Source of the DNA: Panicum virgatum
Lineage: Eukaryota > Streptophyta > Magnoliopsida > Poales > Poaceae
Length of the DNA stretch: 64,000 nucleotides
NCBI RefSeq assembly: GCF_016808335.1
Contig: NC_053147.1
Location: forward strand, 68,322,960-68,386,959
Direction of reading: 5' to 3'
The position numbers and the translations under genes were made by a program. Shown piece after piece: positions 21,801 to 32,671 of this stretch. Positions within the stretch are counted from its first letter, which is position 1; every line of letters starts with the position of its first letter. A model generated the notes under the pieces. The model did no database searches and was not told the DNA's origin. It worked only from the letters and a program-made list of their open reading frames with translations.

Positions 21801-22580
21801 TATCCCATGAACTCCTCATAGATTATCGTTTATGATGGGAACGGTTCTTGTTACATCTATGATCAGTTATAGATGATGTTACTCTCTTAATCAACTAAAA
21901 GTGTTTGGGGGTTTGGGCAACTTTAATTAATTTTGTTAGAAGAGCTCATGCTTATGCAATAATTACTTAACCTTAAAGCTTTTATTTGAGCCTTTGCATG
22001 ATCCTTGCTTATTTATTTGCGTAAGTCTTGCGGAGTACCTTTGTACTCAGGGTGCTTCTAACCCTAGTTGCAGGTGAACCCGAAGTGGTGTTTGGCCACT
22101 TCTACCCCGCCGATTTAGGCGCGGGGGAGGAGTAGGTCGTTGAGGCTGGGATGTTGTCCTTGAGCAAGACATCATCATCGTAGTAAGTTTCTTCGTAATC
22201 GAACTCCGTGAGAGCATGTAAATATAATAATCCTTAAGTTTCTGTTTAATATGGTTTCTGTGAGCCCAAGGTTTGTAATGAAGTTAGGTTGGACCCACCT
22301 ATATCAAATTTGTAATAATAAATGAATAAAATTGCTCTTTATGGATCATCAGCAATGTATGCGTTTGTATAACGGTACGTGTGCTTAATCCTGGGCATGT
22401 GGCAAACACGTACCGGGACTACCGGGTTTGCTCTCGTTCTGGGTGAATTGTGTTGATTAAGTGCCTCTAAGGCGTGGATTAGCACGTGGCGTGTCGAGAG
22501 ACGGACACGTGTTAGCCCTCGTCTTAAAGGATTAATCAATAATTTCACCTAAACCGAGGGTAAATTGGGCGGTTCTCACA
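18893..22580 (+). repeat. LARD right LTR
   Basis: Near-identical to 13122-16809 at a constant offset of 5,771 bp. Confidence 0.93.
20922..22135 (+). CDS. Putative spliced micro-ORF in LARD right LTR
   Basis: Exon A 20922-21017 and exon B 22074-22135, the same structure as 15151-16364 at an offset of 5,771 bp. Confidence 0.42.
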
Positions 22581-22980
22581 TGTCCAAAGCCCTTCTGTGC
22601 CTGAAGAGGATTTGGCCGTTGCAGGAATGCACGAGATCGAGTTCCTCGATTCCCGGCTGCTCCCCCAGGAAGGAGAAAGACGGGAGGGGCACGGATCTAC
22701 CCAGCGTGTCGATGAAGCGCCCGTGGACAACGCGACCCCCCTCGCCGCCGCCATCGCCGCGGTTGCCGCCGTGTATCTCGCCGTCGTAGGCGCAGAAGAA
22801 GCCCTCGAGGGTTTGGGGGAGCTTCTCGCGGTGGTGCCGGTCGGCGATGAGGTCGCGCCAGGCCTTGGACACGCACTTGAACAGGCAGAGGGATCTGGCG
22901 GGGACGCGGGAGAGGATCTCGATGATGGCGTCGTCGGGCAGCAAGGCCACCGCGGCCGCGCCGCTCCTAGGGCTGCCCAT
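22581..22980 (-). pseudogene. F-box gene, segment 1 (N-terminus with F-box)
   Basis: Starts MGSPRSG and ends in the LTR element's target duplication TGTCC (22581-22585). The reading ..RRALDTYDSLGF.. continues in segment 2. Confidence 0.88.
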
Positions 22981-22984
22981 GCCG

Positions 22985-23068
22985 CTGCGAACAAAAAGGA
23001 GGAGCTTCAAGTGAGGAGATGAGCGCGGCAGATCGGAGTGCGGCGGTCGCCGAGATGGGGAATCTTAC
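22985..23068 (-). other. Likely 5'-UTR intron of the F-box gene
   Basis: On the minus strand the donor GCGGCGG|GTAAGATT (GT at 23068) pairs with an acceptor TTTTTGTTCGCAG ending at 22985, five bases before the ATG. A CpG-rich leader lies upstream. Confidence 0.5.
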
Positions 23069-25541
23069 CCGCCGCCGGGGCGGCCCGACACCGCTGCTTT
23101 CTCTCGCTAGATTCAGTTCCGAGCGTCACGACGTGTCCTGCACAAGCAGATGCTACAATACAATCGTCATCGGCATCCCTTGGAAAGGAGATTTCTTTGT
23201 TGCAATTCCTAAACGATCTCGTGGACAATGACAAGATCTGGCAGCCTGCGGGGACATGGGCAAATAAATGGAGTTATCTGAAAAGGCCGCGTGAAAAAAT
23301 CGTGGACGTACGTTTCAAAAAAAAAATCGTGGACCAGTAAATCGGATTGGATTTCGTCCCCGTGCATAGGGAAAACGGTTGTCGGAGTTCTTCAACATGC
23401 ATTGTATCAATCTCGGTGCATAAATTTATAGCATAGCTACCAAGATTAAGAATTAGCTAACCGTGCTGCTAACTCGGTTCATAGAAATGAAATGAAACTC
23501 CTTGCTCATCCTATAAAACTCAATCATTCTCCCTGATCGATATTTCAGCAAAATTGATAATATAACATTCGTTTTAATCCTATGAAACTCTGTAAAATCC
23601 TCCATTGAGACTGGTGTTCGACTCACTAAATGCCTATGAGTTTATTTAACCATACGCCCCACGCGTGTCATAGAGGAATTGAATAATTATTTGGAAACGA
23701 GTAATTTCAGCAGCGCCATTCATCCATCCCCTCAAAAGAAAAAACAGATGAGCTGAAGAAATATAGCAGTTGACACCCACTCACCAACCACTTGCGTTGC
23801 AGATGCAGGTGGTGGCGTGGTAGGAGTAGGAGCACCTACCACTAGACTGCCCTTTTTTCCCCTGCCGTGGGGCCCGCAGTGACAAGGAAACAAAAGAAAA
23901 ATCGATAGTACATAATCGATCCCACTTCCCTCTCCGCCGAGAACAGAGCTAATGACCTCCCTAATCCACTGACATGGTCTGGATGGGAGTTGCATTGCAA
24001 TCAGCAGGGAGCCGGGGACTGTGAAATTGGCAACCTATGATATGATTCGCCTAATTCTGACCGACGAGATGGAATGGTATGAAGGTTGGTGAGGAAATTT
24101 TTAATTAGAGTAAATTGCACCATCATACAACAACTTGCTAGGTGGGTGCAAATTGGTCCAACAACTTGTAAATTGGTCCACACGCCTTGCATCCCCGCCG
24201 CCGCGCTTCCCATGTCCTTCTCCATCCACAACCGCCGTCATGGCCTCCCCTCGGATCGGCACGTGCACATGCGGGCTGACCATGCCCATCGTACCGGTAT
24301 GACAAGCGTCTTTCATACCATGCCTGGGCCGAGGAGCTGGCACGCAGTGCGGCACAGCACGCACGACTAAACCATAGTGTCTAATCATGTCCTGCTTAAG
24401 CTGTGTTAGTGTCATGTCGTGCCATTCGGCTCATTTGGCCAACTATATGCGTGACTCATGACAATTAGAGCCATGTACAGCTAGTACGCAACCAAAAAAG
24501 TATAATTTTTTAGATAATGGGAAAAAAAGGGTGCTCAGTTTTGACCTCAAAAGAGGCTACAACCAAAAAAAAGTATAAAATTAGTATTCCTTTTTATGTA
24601 GTGTTGGTGATTTCTGATGTTTGTGCAGAAGAAATCTACTTTGCTTCAACAACGGCTTATTATTTCTATTATTATCCCTATGTTAAAACTTCAGCTCAGA
24701 GTTGAATGTATATTGTTGCATTTTTTTTTATCAAAGGTTCTTCCTTTTTTTTATCTTGGGTAGTTCCAACAGGGAAGGCAGGCAGCCAAGGTTGTAGTAG
24801 ACGTCCCTGTCCGCCGAGATGCCGGAGGCGCGTCAGGGCCGGAGGATGCGGCACACGCCCCGGGAACGAAAGGCCACGGCCTGCGGTGCCGGGCGACGAC
24901 ACGGTGGCCGGCGGCGCGTGCAGGGCAGCTGAGAACACCGGCAATGCCACGGGCCACAAGTGTGCAACGCTGGTGGAGGATTGTAAGCGGAGGATTGGGA
25001 CGGCAATGCCAATGCCAATGCCGTCGTCGCCGTGCGGTGGCCACAGCTGATGATGCCAAAGCGCGGGCGCGGCCAAGGGGCGCCTCCGGTGATCGTCGCC
25101 ACCGGCTGACGCCAGTTAGAGGCCAGCGGCCGCCTCCGTCGCGATTTCCAAACCGTTGTCCACTCGTCTGGTTACAGTTTTTTTTTCTGATGAAACGTAA
25201 AATACTCCTCTAAAGCAAAAAGAAAAAAGAAAAAAGAAAAGGAAAGCTGTACAGCACCCTATATGCGCAAAGGATTAGCACTCCTTTAAAATTTGTGATG
25301 GCCCCCAAATCATCCGGTTGCAGCCAACGACTTCTTTTCTGCTCTGTTCTGTACTGCATTCCTCATTCCTCTTGTTCTCACTTGCAGGTCGCATGATCCG
25401 ACATTGGCATCAGGGAAACAACACGCTATGCGTGATGTAAAATGAACCCTGCGATTCTGAAGGGCACTCACATACAGCAAAGGACGCATGCTTTTACAAA
25501 GAAGCTAAGATGAATGAACAAATAAAGGGGACAGGTACCAG

Positions 25542-25542
<1 letters not shown>
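23069..25542. other. F-box promoter side and non-coding sequence
   Basis: No supported gene. 24760-25140 is GC-rich, with short antiparallel open frames typical of CpG-rich 5' gene regions but no recognisable protein. 23400-23650 is AT-rich with MITE-like texture, though no TIR pair was found. Confidence 0.45.

Positions 25543-25621
<79 letters not shown>
25543..25621. repeat. (TA)n microsatellite
   Basis: About 79 bp of AT dinucleotides immediately before the duplicated segment 25622-25752. Confidence 0.97.
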
Positions 25622-25625
<4 letters not shown>

Positions 25626-25752
25626 TGATGTCGATGCAATTGCAGCAGTTTAAGAAACTTGCACTTATCTGATACATCTGTTTATAGGGAGAACTCTGAA
25701 ACATGGGAGGAAACCAAAATACCATATTGGTCATTGCCTTGTCTTCCATTAT
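25622..25752 (+). repeat. Direct repeat copy 1 (partner 32530-32671)
   Basis: About 130 bp with high identity to 32530-32671. Both copies follow a (TA)n tract and end at TTGTAGTG. Confidence 0.85.
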
Positions 25753-25857
25753 TGTAGTGGTTGATGTGAAGAAAGCAGAGAAGAAACAAGGAGCCCAGTC
25801 TGCGCCAACTCAGAGCAGTTCATATGCTGACCCAAACAAGATATTTGTGGGTGGGTT

Positions 25858-26049
25858 TGTTAGAGAGTCTATCTCGGAGTCTACTCCGTATATTCTATTC
25901 TATCTCTTAGCTATGTATAGAAACGTATCCTGTGTTGATACGAACATGTAACCATTGATGATTTGGACTTTATCTCTTGTACGTAATACCTGCATATAAA
26001 TAGAAACCAGGCCACCCAATCTGGTTAAGGGCGTTCACCATATTTTACA
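25858..26049 (+). repeat. Copia 5' LTR
   Basis: 192 bp. Contains ATATAAATAG (about 25995-26004) as a likely TATA box. Confidence 0.95.
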
Positions 26050-26062
26050 TGGTAATCAGAGC
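26050..26062 (+). other. Copia primer binding site
   Basis: TGGTAATCAGAGC abuts the 5' LTR. It is the initiator Met-tRNA type with one extra A. Confidence 0.85.
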
Positions 26063-26085
26063 AACCTCTTCCGCAGAGTTCATCA

Positions 26086-29000
26086 ATGGCGTTGTCCTCA
26101 ACTTCGACTTCGTCAACAACGTCTTCACTCCTCGGTCAATCTGTCTCTGAGAAACTCACCAGAGATAATTTTCTTTTCTGGAAGGCGCAGATCCTTCCTC
26201 CTCTCCGAGGCGCACAGCTCGACGGGCTCCTTGATGGGTCGCGCGCAGCTCCGACCAAGACCATTGATGTCGAGGCGGCCGACAAATCGATCAAAAAGGT
26301 CGATAATCCTGAGTACGCCCTATGGGTGGCTCAAGATCAGCAAGTTCTTGGGTATCTCCTCAATTCTTTGTCCAAGGACATGTTGATCCAAGTGCTTGAA
26401 GCCAAGACGGCGGCACAGGCGTGGGCAGCCATCACGTCTCTCTTCTCCGCGCACTCCAAGGCGCGGGTCACGAACTTGAAGATGCTGCTGTCGACCACAA
26501 GGAAGGGCGGCATGACTGCAGCCGCATATTATGCCAAGATGAAGACTATTCGCGACGAACTCGTGGCGACCGGCAAGGGCCCTGACGATGAGGAGTTCAT
26601 CTCGTTCGTCCTCAACGGGCTCAACTTCGACTACAACTCCCTCGTCTCCTCTGTTTTGGGACGTATTGGCACCATCACCATCAACGACTTCTATGCTGAA
26701 TTACTTTCCTTTGAGATGCGTCTTGCAATGCTCAAGGAAACTCCTGATGGTGAGGGTCAGTTTCAGTCCTCCGTCAATGCTGCTTCGCGAGGGCGTGGCG
26801 GTGGCTATCGAGGGGGTCGTGGTCTTCCCAACCGTGGCCGCACAACAGGAGGTCGTGGTCCAGGAGGTCGTGGACCGGGAGGTCGCACTAGTGGTGGCAA
26901 GAAGAAGGAATCATGCCAGATTTGCGGCAAAGGCGGACATGAAGCGCTTCGTTGCTGGTACAGATGGGATGAAAGCTATCAGGCTGAAGATGAGAAGAGT
27001 GCCAACGCTGTGGCATCATATGGCGTTGATACAAATTGGTACACGGACAGCGGTGCGACGGATCATGTCACGTCCGAGCTCGAGAAGCTAACAACGCGTG
27101 ACAAGTACCACGGGCAGGACAAGGTGCACACAGCCAGCGGATCAGGTATGATTATTAGTCATGTTGGTAATGCATCTATTCATACCCCTATGCATAATCG
27201 TGATCTGATTCTTAAAGATGTCCTTTGTGTTCCTAGCGCCCATAAAAACCTTGTTTCCGTGCATCGTTTAGCCAAAGATAACAAAGCTTTTCTTGAATTT
27301 CACCCATCCTTCTTTCTCATTAAGGATCAGGTGTCGAAGAGAGTCATCCTCCACGGCAGGTGTGAAGGGGGACTCTATCCCTTGCCAGCACCAAATATAA
27401 AAGCGCATGATAAGCTCATCCTTGGAGTCCAACGTCCATCCTCTGAAGTCTGGCATAGCAGATTAGGTCATCTAGCTTTTCCTATAGTTAGGCATATTGT
27501 TAAGAGTCGAAATCTTCCATGTTTAGCAGAGTCTAAGTCCCAGTCAGTTTGTGATTCATGTCAACGTGCAAAAAGCCATCAGCTTCCCTATGGAGTTTCC
27601 ACTAGTGTGTCTACTGTTCCTTTTGAGCTTGTTTTCTCAGATGTTTGGGGACCAGCTCCCACGTCAGTTGGTAGACATGAATATTATGTAAGCTTCATTG
27701 ATGATTTTAGCAAATATGTTTGGATATATCTCCTTAAGAAGAAGTCTGATGTTTATCAAGTCTTTCTTAATTTTCAAAATTTTGTTGAAAGACAATTCCA
27801 GTGCAAAATAAAAACTATGCAAACTGACTGGGGTGGTGAATATGAAAAATTGAACTCTTTTTTCCAGAAAGTTGGCATTGTTCACCATGTTTCTTGTCCT
27901 CATGCTCATCAACAAAACGGCTCTGCAGAAAGAAAACATCGCCACATAGTTGAAGTTGGTCTTGCCCTTCTTGCAAATGCATCTATGCCATTAAAATTCT
28001 GGGATGAAGCTTTTCTCACTGCCACCTATCTCATAAATATCTTGCCAAGCAAAGTTCTTGATTTTGATACCCCCACTAAAATCCTTCATGGTCATGATCC
28101 TGATTATTCCATGCTCCGCATTTTTGGTTGCGCTTGTTGGCCCAATTTGCGTCCGTACAACACAAGAAAACTTGCCTTTCGTTCTACTAGGTGTGTCTTT
28201 CTTGGCTATAGTCCTCTTCATAAAGGATACAAGTGTCTCGATCCTAGCACTGGCCGTGTTTATATTTCTCGTGATGTTATTTTTGATGAATCAATTTTCC
28301 CTTTTTCTAAGCTTCATGAGAATGCCGGTGCTCGTCTTCGAAAAGAAATTCTTTTGCTTCCTGAATTCTTACGCAATGGGGATCATGATATTTGCATTAC
28401 TGATGTGACTAATGATCATAATCAGTGTGCTTCTAGCTGTCTTGATGGGTTGCAGGTTTCTCAGTTGAATCGGCCTGAACATTTGGACAACAATGGTGCA
28501 ATTCCTGCTCAAAACGGTGCTGGTGACGTGCAATATGGTGTCCAGCAGCCTGGTGCGCCAATTGAGGATGAGATCCTCGTACCAGGGACACCTGCGCGCG
28601 CTGCCCTCTTTGATTCTGAGGATTCTGTCGGGCGATGCAGTGGCAGCCCCGACAATGGCCGATGTGGCGCGAACTCGGCTAGCCCTGACACGCGATGTGG
28701 TGCTGGTGTGGACTTGGCTGGCCTGGACGCGGGCAATGTTGGCGCAGCAATCGACACTGATGGCGAGACCTTTTTGCATGGTGACGCGTCCGCTGTTGTT
28801 GCACTTGTACCCGTGGCCCCTACTCCTGCTACGTCTTCAACACAAGGCCCTGCTGCGTCCTCAACACCAGCTGGCCCAGTCACCAGGCTTAAAAAGGGAA
28901 TTAGTAAACCTAAAAAATATACTGATGGGACTGTTCGGTATGGCCTTTCATGTTCTGCGGAACCATCAAGTGTCCGCGACGCCTTGGCAAATAAACATTG

Positions 29001-30495
29001 GAAGTCCGCAATGGATGATGAATATTTTGCTCTTTTGAAGAATGGCACCTGGCATCTTGTGCCGCCATCTCAAGAAAAAAATGTTATAGACTGCAGATGG
29101 GTCTATAGGATCAAAACAAAGGCAGATGGCACATTAGACAGATACAAGGCACGTCTAGTAGCCAAAGGGTTCAAACAAAGGTATGGAATTGATTATGAAG
29201 ATACCTTTAGTCCAGTTGTTAAAATTACTACAGTACGACTTGTTTTATCTGTTGCTGTGACTAAGGGGTGGAAATTGAGGCAACTTGATGTTCAGAACGC
29301 GTTTTTGCATGGTGTTCTGGAAGAGGAGGTTTATATGAAGCAACCACCTGGGTATGAAAGTTTGGAATTTCCAAATTATGTGTGCAAACTTGATAAAGCT
29401 ATCTATGGATTAAAACAGGCCCCGAGAGCTTGGTATTCAAGGTTAAGTGCAAAACTTCTCAAGCTTGGTTTTGTTGCATCAAAGTCAGATACTTCATTGT
29501 TTATTTACAAACATTCTGGAGTTACCTTGTATATGCTAGTTTATGTTGATGACATTATTGTCACTGGATCCTGTGATAAAACTATCTCTACACTATTGAA
29601 GGAGTTGAGATCTGAATTTGCACTCAAAGAGTTAGGTGATCTGCATTTCTTTCTGGGAATAGAAGTGAATCAAACTTCAGATGGAATTTCCTTGTCTCAA
29701 GAAAAATATGCTTTGGATCTCCTGCAACGAGTTGGCATGAAGAATTGTAAGGCGGCGCCTACTCCACTGTCGTCATCTGAGAAACTTTCAGCATTCAAAG
29801 GTGAACCACTGACAGCAGAAGATTGTACAAGGTACAGGAGTATTGTTGGAGGATTGCAGTACTTAACTATTACTCGGCCTGATATATCTTTTTCAGTCAA
29901 TAAGATTTGTCAGTATCTACATGCTCCAACGATGGCTCACTGGTCAGCAGCTAAAAGAATTTTGAGATTCGTGAAAGGAACATTGAAATTTCGGTTGCAT
30001 TTGTCCAAATTTGCGTCAATACAACTACATGCATTCTCAGATGCCGACTGGGGGGGGGGGGGAGATTTGGACGATCGGCGCTCAACTGGAGGCTTTGCTA
30101 TTTTTCTTGGTCAGAATTTGGTTTCATGGAGTGCTAGAAAGCAGGCAACGGTCTCACGGTCAAGTACAGAAGCAGAGTATAAAGCTGTTGCTAATGCAAC
30201 TGCCGAATTGATATGGATGCAGTCATTGCTGGGTGAGCTTGGCATTCATCTCAAAGAACCACCATCAATGTGGTGTGATAATTTAGGAGCCACATATCTG
30301 TCAGCCAATCCAGTCTTTCATGCTAGAACAAAACATATAGAAATTGACTATCATTTTGTGCGAGAAAGAATAGCACGAAAGGAGCTTCTTATCAAGTTTA
30401 TTTCTTCTAAGGATCAGGTGGCGGATGGCTTTACTAAAGCATTGTCAGTCCAAAGTCTCAAGGAGTTTCAACGCAATCTAAATCTTCGTGGCTAG
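26086..30495 (+). CDS. Copia Gag-Pol polyprotein, 1,469 aa, open
   Basis: One frame encodes all parts needed for copying and integration. Gag spans residues 1 to about 275, with the zinc knuckle [14 protein letters not shown] near 277-290. The protease motif is [10 protein letters not shown] near 318. The integrase zinc-binding segment is WHSRLGHL near 457, and the core begins near 515 (FSDVWGP) with [13 protein letters not shown]. The reverse transcriptase runs from about 995 ([11 protein letters not shown]) with YVDDIIV near 1153. RNase H begins near DADW (about 1318) and includes [10 protein letters not shown]. Copia domain order (integrase before reverse transcriptase) is clear. A run of 13 G at 30050-30062 expands DADW to WGGGGD without breaking the frame and may impair RNase H. 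Confidence 0.95.
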   Translation: MALSSTSTSSTTSSLLGQSVSEKLTRDNFLFWKAQILPPLRGAQLDGLLDGSRAAPTKTIDVEAADKSIKKVDNPEYALWVAQDQQVLGYLLNSLSKDMLIQVLEAKTAAQAWAAITSLFSAHSKARVTNLKMLLSTTRKGGMTAAAYYAKMKTIRDELVATGKGPDDEEFISFVLNGLNFDYNSLVSSVLGRIGTITINDFYAELLSFEMRLAMLKETPDGEGQFQSSVNAASRGRGGGYRGGRGLPNRGRTTGGRGPGGRGPGGRTSGGKKKESCQICGKGGHEALRCWYRWDESYQAEDEKSANAVASYGVDTNWYTDSGATDHVTSELEKLTTRDKYHGQDKVHTASGSGMIISHVGNASIHTPMHNRDLILKDVLCVPSAHKNLVSVHRLAKDNKAFLEFHPSFFLIKDQVSKRVILHGRCEGGLYPLPAPNIKAHDKLILGVQRPSSEVWHSRLGHLAFPIVRHIVKSRNLPCLAESKSQSVCDSCQRAKSHQLPYGVSTSVSTVPFELVFSDVWGPAPTSVGRHEYYVSFIDDFSKYVWIYLLKKKSDVYQVFLNFQNFVERQFQCKIKTMQTDWGGEYEKLNSFFQKVGIVHHVSCPHAHQQNGSAERKHRHIVEVGLALLANASMPLKFWDEAFLTATYLINILPSKVLDFDTPTKILHGHDPDYSMLRIFGCACWPNLRPYNTRKLAFRSTRCVFLGYSPLHKGYKCLDPSTGRVYISRDVIFDESIFPFSKLHENAGARLRKEILLLPEFLRNGDHDICITDVTNDHNQCASSCLDGLQVSQLNRPEHLDNNGAIPAQNGAGDVQYGVQQPGAPIEDEILVPGTPARAALFDSEDSVGRCSGSPDNGRCGANSASPDTRCGAGVDLAGLDAGNVGAAIDTDGETFLHGDASAVVALVPVAPTPATSSTQGPAASSTPAGPVTRLKKGISKPKKYTDGTVRYGLSCSAEPSSVRDALANKHWKSAMDDEYFALLKNGTWHLVPPSQEKNVIDCRWVYRIKTKADGTLDRYKARLVAKGFKQRYGIDYEDTFSPVVKITTVRLVLSVAVTKGWKLRQLDVQNAFLHGVLEEEVYMKQPPGYESLEFPNYVCKLDKAIYGLKQAPRAWYSRLSAKLLKLGFVASKSDTSLFIYKHSGVTLYMLVYVDDIIVTGSCDKTISTLLKELRSEFALKELGDLHFFLGIEVNQTSDGISLSQEKYALDLLQRVGMKNCKAAPTPLSSSEKLSAFKGEPLTAEDCTRYRSIVGGLQYLTITRPDISFSVNKICQYLHAPTMAHWSAAKRILRFVKGTLKFRLHLSKFASIQLHAFSDADWGGGGDLDDRRSTGGFAIFLGQNLVSWSARKQATVSRSSTEAEYKAVANATAELIWMQSLLGELGIHLKEPPSMWCDNLGATYLSANPVFHARTKHIEIDYHFVRERIARKELLIKFISSKDQVADGFTKALSVQSLKEFQRNLNLRG

Positions 30496-30518
30496 TGGAA
30501 GTTTAGATTGAGGGAGGA

Positions 30519-30710
30519 TGTTAGAGAGTCTATCTCGGAGTCTACTCCGTATATTCTATTCTATCTCTTAGCTATGTATAGAAACGTATCCTGTGTTGAT
30601 ACGAACATGTAACCATTGATGATTTGGACTTTATCTCTTGTACGTAATACCTGCATATAAATAGAAACCAGGCCACCCAATCTGGGTAAGGGCGTTCACC
30701 ATATTTTACA
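30519..30710 (+). repeat. Copia 3' LTR
   Basis: 192 bp, matching 25858-26049 at an offset of 4,661. Confidence 0.95.
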
Positions 30711-31209
30711 GGGTTTAGTGACAAGATCACCAAAGATGACCTGTCAGGTTACTTTGAGAAGTTTGATGTTGTTGTGTGTTATGATAAACTAACAAGAAAG
30801 ACAAGGGGCTTTGAGTTTGTCACTTTTGAATCAAAGGAAGCTGGACAAGGTTTTGGAGAACCAGTTTCACTACTTAAAGGGAACAAAAATGGAAACAACC
30901 AAGGTTAAACCAAGAAGTTCAATGGATAGTGGGGACTGGGGTCCCAGGAGCCCTGCTAATGACTATGGTGAAATGTAATAACCCCACAACGGACCATTTA
31001 TCCCTTGGAATGGCCCTTATCTGGTTCCATATCCATATTCATACCTTTACGCACCACCTGGAATCATGAATTATGGGTACATGATGAACCAAACAGGCAC
31101 CTCAAATGATACTCGGATGATGGCAGTGTGGCCCCCTCCCACGTTGTATGCACAATATGCAAGTTCATATGAACATGATTTTGCCAGATTCAAACTTTCA
31201 CTGGCTTGA

Positions 31210-31492
31210 AATCAGATCCAGCAAAGTTAGATTCCAAATTACTGGTAATTGCTCCTTGATCAACTACAGATTAAGCCTTCTATTTAATGCGTAGATTTTT
31301 CCATGCATATAGCTTGTGTGCTCTCACGTGGCAACAATCGTTGATTTTGTTCCTTGTGCAGTAAGGAGGATAATGTCACGACACTGGTGACGCTTCGCAG
31401 CCACATTTTGCTAGGGAACTCTAGGCAGTTTTGAAGACTGGAGCTCTGACGTCTCACCATGAATCGTTTTACCTGCCCATATTCTTTGTTCG

Positions 31493-31495
<3 letters not shown>
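31210..31495. other. Region downstream of the RRM pseudogene
   Basis: No coding sequence seen. It may be remnant 3' UTR. Confidence 0.4.

Positions 31496-31569
<74 letters not shown>
31496..31569. repeat. (AT)n microsatellite
   Basis: About 74 bp of AT dinucleotides, the left boundary of the TGCAAC-rich element. Confidence 0.97.
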
Positions 31570-31572
<3 letters not shown>

Positions 31573-32452
31573 TTTTGCTATAATGCACCTGGGTGTATTT
31601 TGTATAAAGAATGCACCCATCCTCACAGTTGCTCTACTGTGATAGTTCTAGTTGCAACTGGATTGTGTCCAGTTGCAACCTGGTTGGTTTGAGTTGCAAC
31701 CGGTTCGCGTCCAGTTGCAACTGGGTCAATCCGAGTTGCAACCGGTTCGCGTCCAGTTGCAACTGGGTCAATCCGAGTTGCAACCAGTTCACGTCCAGTT
31801 GCAACTGGGTCTGTCCGAGTTGCAACCGATTCACGTCCAGTTGCAATCCGGGTCGGTTTGAGTTATAACTAGTTCGTGACCAGTTGCAACCAGATTGGTC
31901 TGAGTTGCAACCGATTTGTGACCAGCAATATGTTCGCATCCAGTTGCAATTAGTTCTGTCCAGTTGCAATTGGGTTATTCTTCCAGTTGCAATTGATGTA
32001 GTCTCTCAGTTGCAACTGTAGGGTATAAGTGCATTTTGTATAGAGAACGCACATTGTTGCATATATATATATATGCCGAGGCTAAAACTAAGATGCAATT
32101 ATGTTATTGTTATTGTTGCAATTCAGAGTGCATATAGTTGCAATTACATATTTTTTAAAAATATTGTTGAAATATATTGTTCATGGATCTCATTTTGTTT
32201 GGTATATTTTTTCCAACAACATGCTTCAAACGGAACTGAAATCATATCTACAGTTCAGAAGACATCGCATTTTTTAGATTCAAATCAAGGAAAGATTTCG
32301 TCACATGCAGGCTTCTGATGGGTTGTTTGTTGGATGACGTGGCCTCACATAGTTGGTTGGTTTTATTGTTGTTTTGCTCGTAGGCGCGGATTGCTGGTCC
32401 GACAGGGTGCATCCATAATAGACAATGCACCTTGTTGCATTTTAGTCTTGCA

Positions 32453-32453
<1 letters not shown>
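31570..32453. mobile_element. Unidentified TIR-like element between (TA)n tracts
   Basis: Left end GCTATAATGCACCTGGGTG and the inverse of the right end (GACTAAAATGCAACAAGGTG) are similar over roughly 45 bp. Both run on into a GAATGCACCC or GGATGCACCC motif. A related block recurs internally near 32026-32060. Flanking (TA)n is consistent with a TA target preference but hides any TSD. No transposase. Family not recognised. Confidence 0.45.
31648..31870. repeat. GTTGCAAC minisatellite, about 42-bp period
   Basis: Alternating GAGTTGCAACCGG and CCAGTTGCAACTGGG units give a period of about 42-43 bp, with at least five repeats that degrade after 31860. The core AGTTGCAACT is palindromic. Confidence 0.88.

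Positions 32454-32529
<76 letters not shown>
32454..32529. repeat. (TA)n microsatellite
   Basis: About 76 bp of AT dinucleotides, the right boundary of the TGCAAC-rich element. Confidence 0.97.
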
Positions 32530-32533
<4 letters not shown>

Positions 32534-32671
32534 GATGTCGATGCAATTGCAACAGTTTAAGAAACTTGCACTTCTCTAATAGATCTGTTTATAAGGAGAA
32601 CTCTGAAACATGGGAGGAAACCAAAATAGCATATTGGTCATTGCCTTGTCTTCCGTTATTGTAGTGATATG
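32530..32671 (+). repeat. Direct repeat copy 2 (partner 25622-25752)
   Basis: Repeats the segment containing GATGTCGATGCAATTGCA and the GGAGGAAACCAAAATA stretch, again directly after a (TA)n tract. Confidence 0.85.

Larger units (their letters stand above)
13122..22580 (+). mobile_element. LARD-like non-autonomous LTR retrotransposon, very young
   Basis: Two 3,688-bp LTRs (13122-16809 and 18893-22580) bracket a 2,083-bp internal domain without gag or pol. The LTR ends are TGTCACGACC and GGTTCTCACA. The primer site GGTATCAGAGC follows the left LTR, and a polypurine tract (AAGGGGGGGAGAA) precedes the right one. The TSD is a perfect TGTCC (13117-13121, 22581-22585). I saw only two LTR differences by eye (C13765/T19536 and T14584/C20355), so insertion is very recent. 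The tract ending CTCGGGACGAGATTTTCTTA and LTR similarity to the gypsy element at 33235-47621 point to a gypsy chromovirus-type lineage. Enzymes must be supplied in trans. Confidence 0.9.
8981..22980 (-). pseudogene. F-box protein gene split by a LINE and an LTR retrotransposon
   Basis: The gene is in three pieces: 22980-22581, 13121-12575 and 9241-8981. Counting each duplicated target site once, the pieces total 1,188 nt (395 codons plus stop) with no internal stop. An F-box (LLPDDAIIEILSRVPARSL..KCVSKAW) lies at residues 12-45. An F-box-associated region follows, with CNGQILF, a VCNPATEQWVAVP motif about one third of the way in, and the typical ending YVPCFTES. Such proteins are substrate receptors of SCF (Skp1-Cullin-F-box) ubiquitin ligases; the target here is unknown. 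The start is the ATG at 22980-22978, placed just after a likely 5'-UTR intron. Both insertions lie in coding sequence, so this allele should not make the full protein, although the frame is otherwise intact. Confidence 0.88.
25858..30710 (+). mobile_element. Ty1/copia retrotransposon, complete and probably young
   Basis: Two 192-bp LTRs (25858-26049 and 30519-30710) differ at one position I could see (T26025/G30686). The ends are TGTTAGAGAG and ATTTTACA. The primer site TGGTAATCAGAGC follows directly, and the polypurine tract GATTGAGGGAGGA ends at 30518. The TSD is a perfect GGGTT (25853-25857, 30711-30715). The single polyprotein is open. The very short LTR and Gag type suggest the Ale/Retrofit group, at moderate confidence. 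Confidence 0.95.
25757..31209 (+). pseudogene. RRM RNA-binding protein pseudogene, split by copia
   Basis: The left part (25757-25857) encodes VDVKKAEKKQG..DPNKIFVGGF with the RNP2 motif. The right part (from 30716) continues SDKITKDDLSGYF and KTRGFEFVTF with the RNP1 motif. The two join in frame once the copia element and one GGGTT copy are discounted. This is the hnRNP/Musashi-like RRM type that binds RNA. Near 30843 a small deletion (about 2 nt relative to the family) shifts the frame. The C-terminal part (SGDWGPRSPANDYG, then YPYSYLYAPPGIMNYG) is read in another frame and contains a stop at about 30976. No introns are visible, so it may be a processed copy. It decayed independently of the copia insertion. 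Confidence 0.75.

Noticed and set aside
24696..25213. Possible GC-rich coding exon on either strand
   Set aside because: Several overlapping frames without any recognisable domain, splice-supported extension or start context.
25380..25460. Similarity to 48853-48935 (GCAGGTC.., CGACATTGG.., ACGATTCTG..)
   Set aside because: Shared short words in the same order, but too diverged to call by eye. Possibly a distant copy of the same non-coding unit.
31648..31870. CRISPR-like array of regularly spaced repeats
   Set aside because: The spacers are themselves repeats, the context is a eukaryotic nuclear genome and there are no cas genes. It is a minisatellite.
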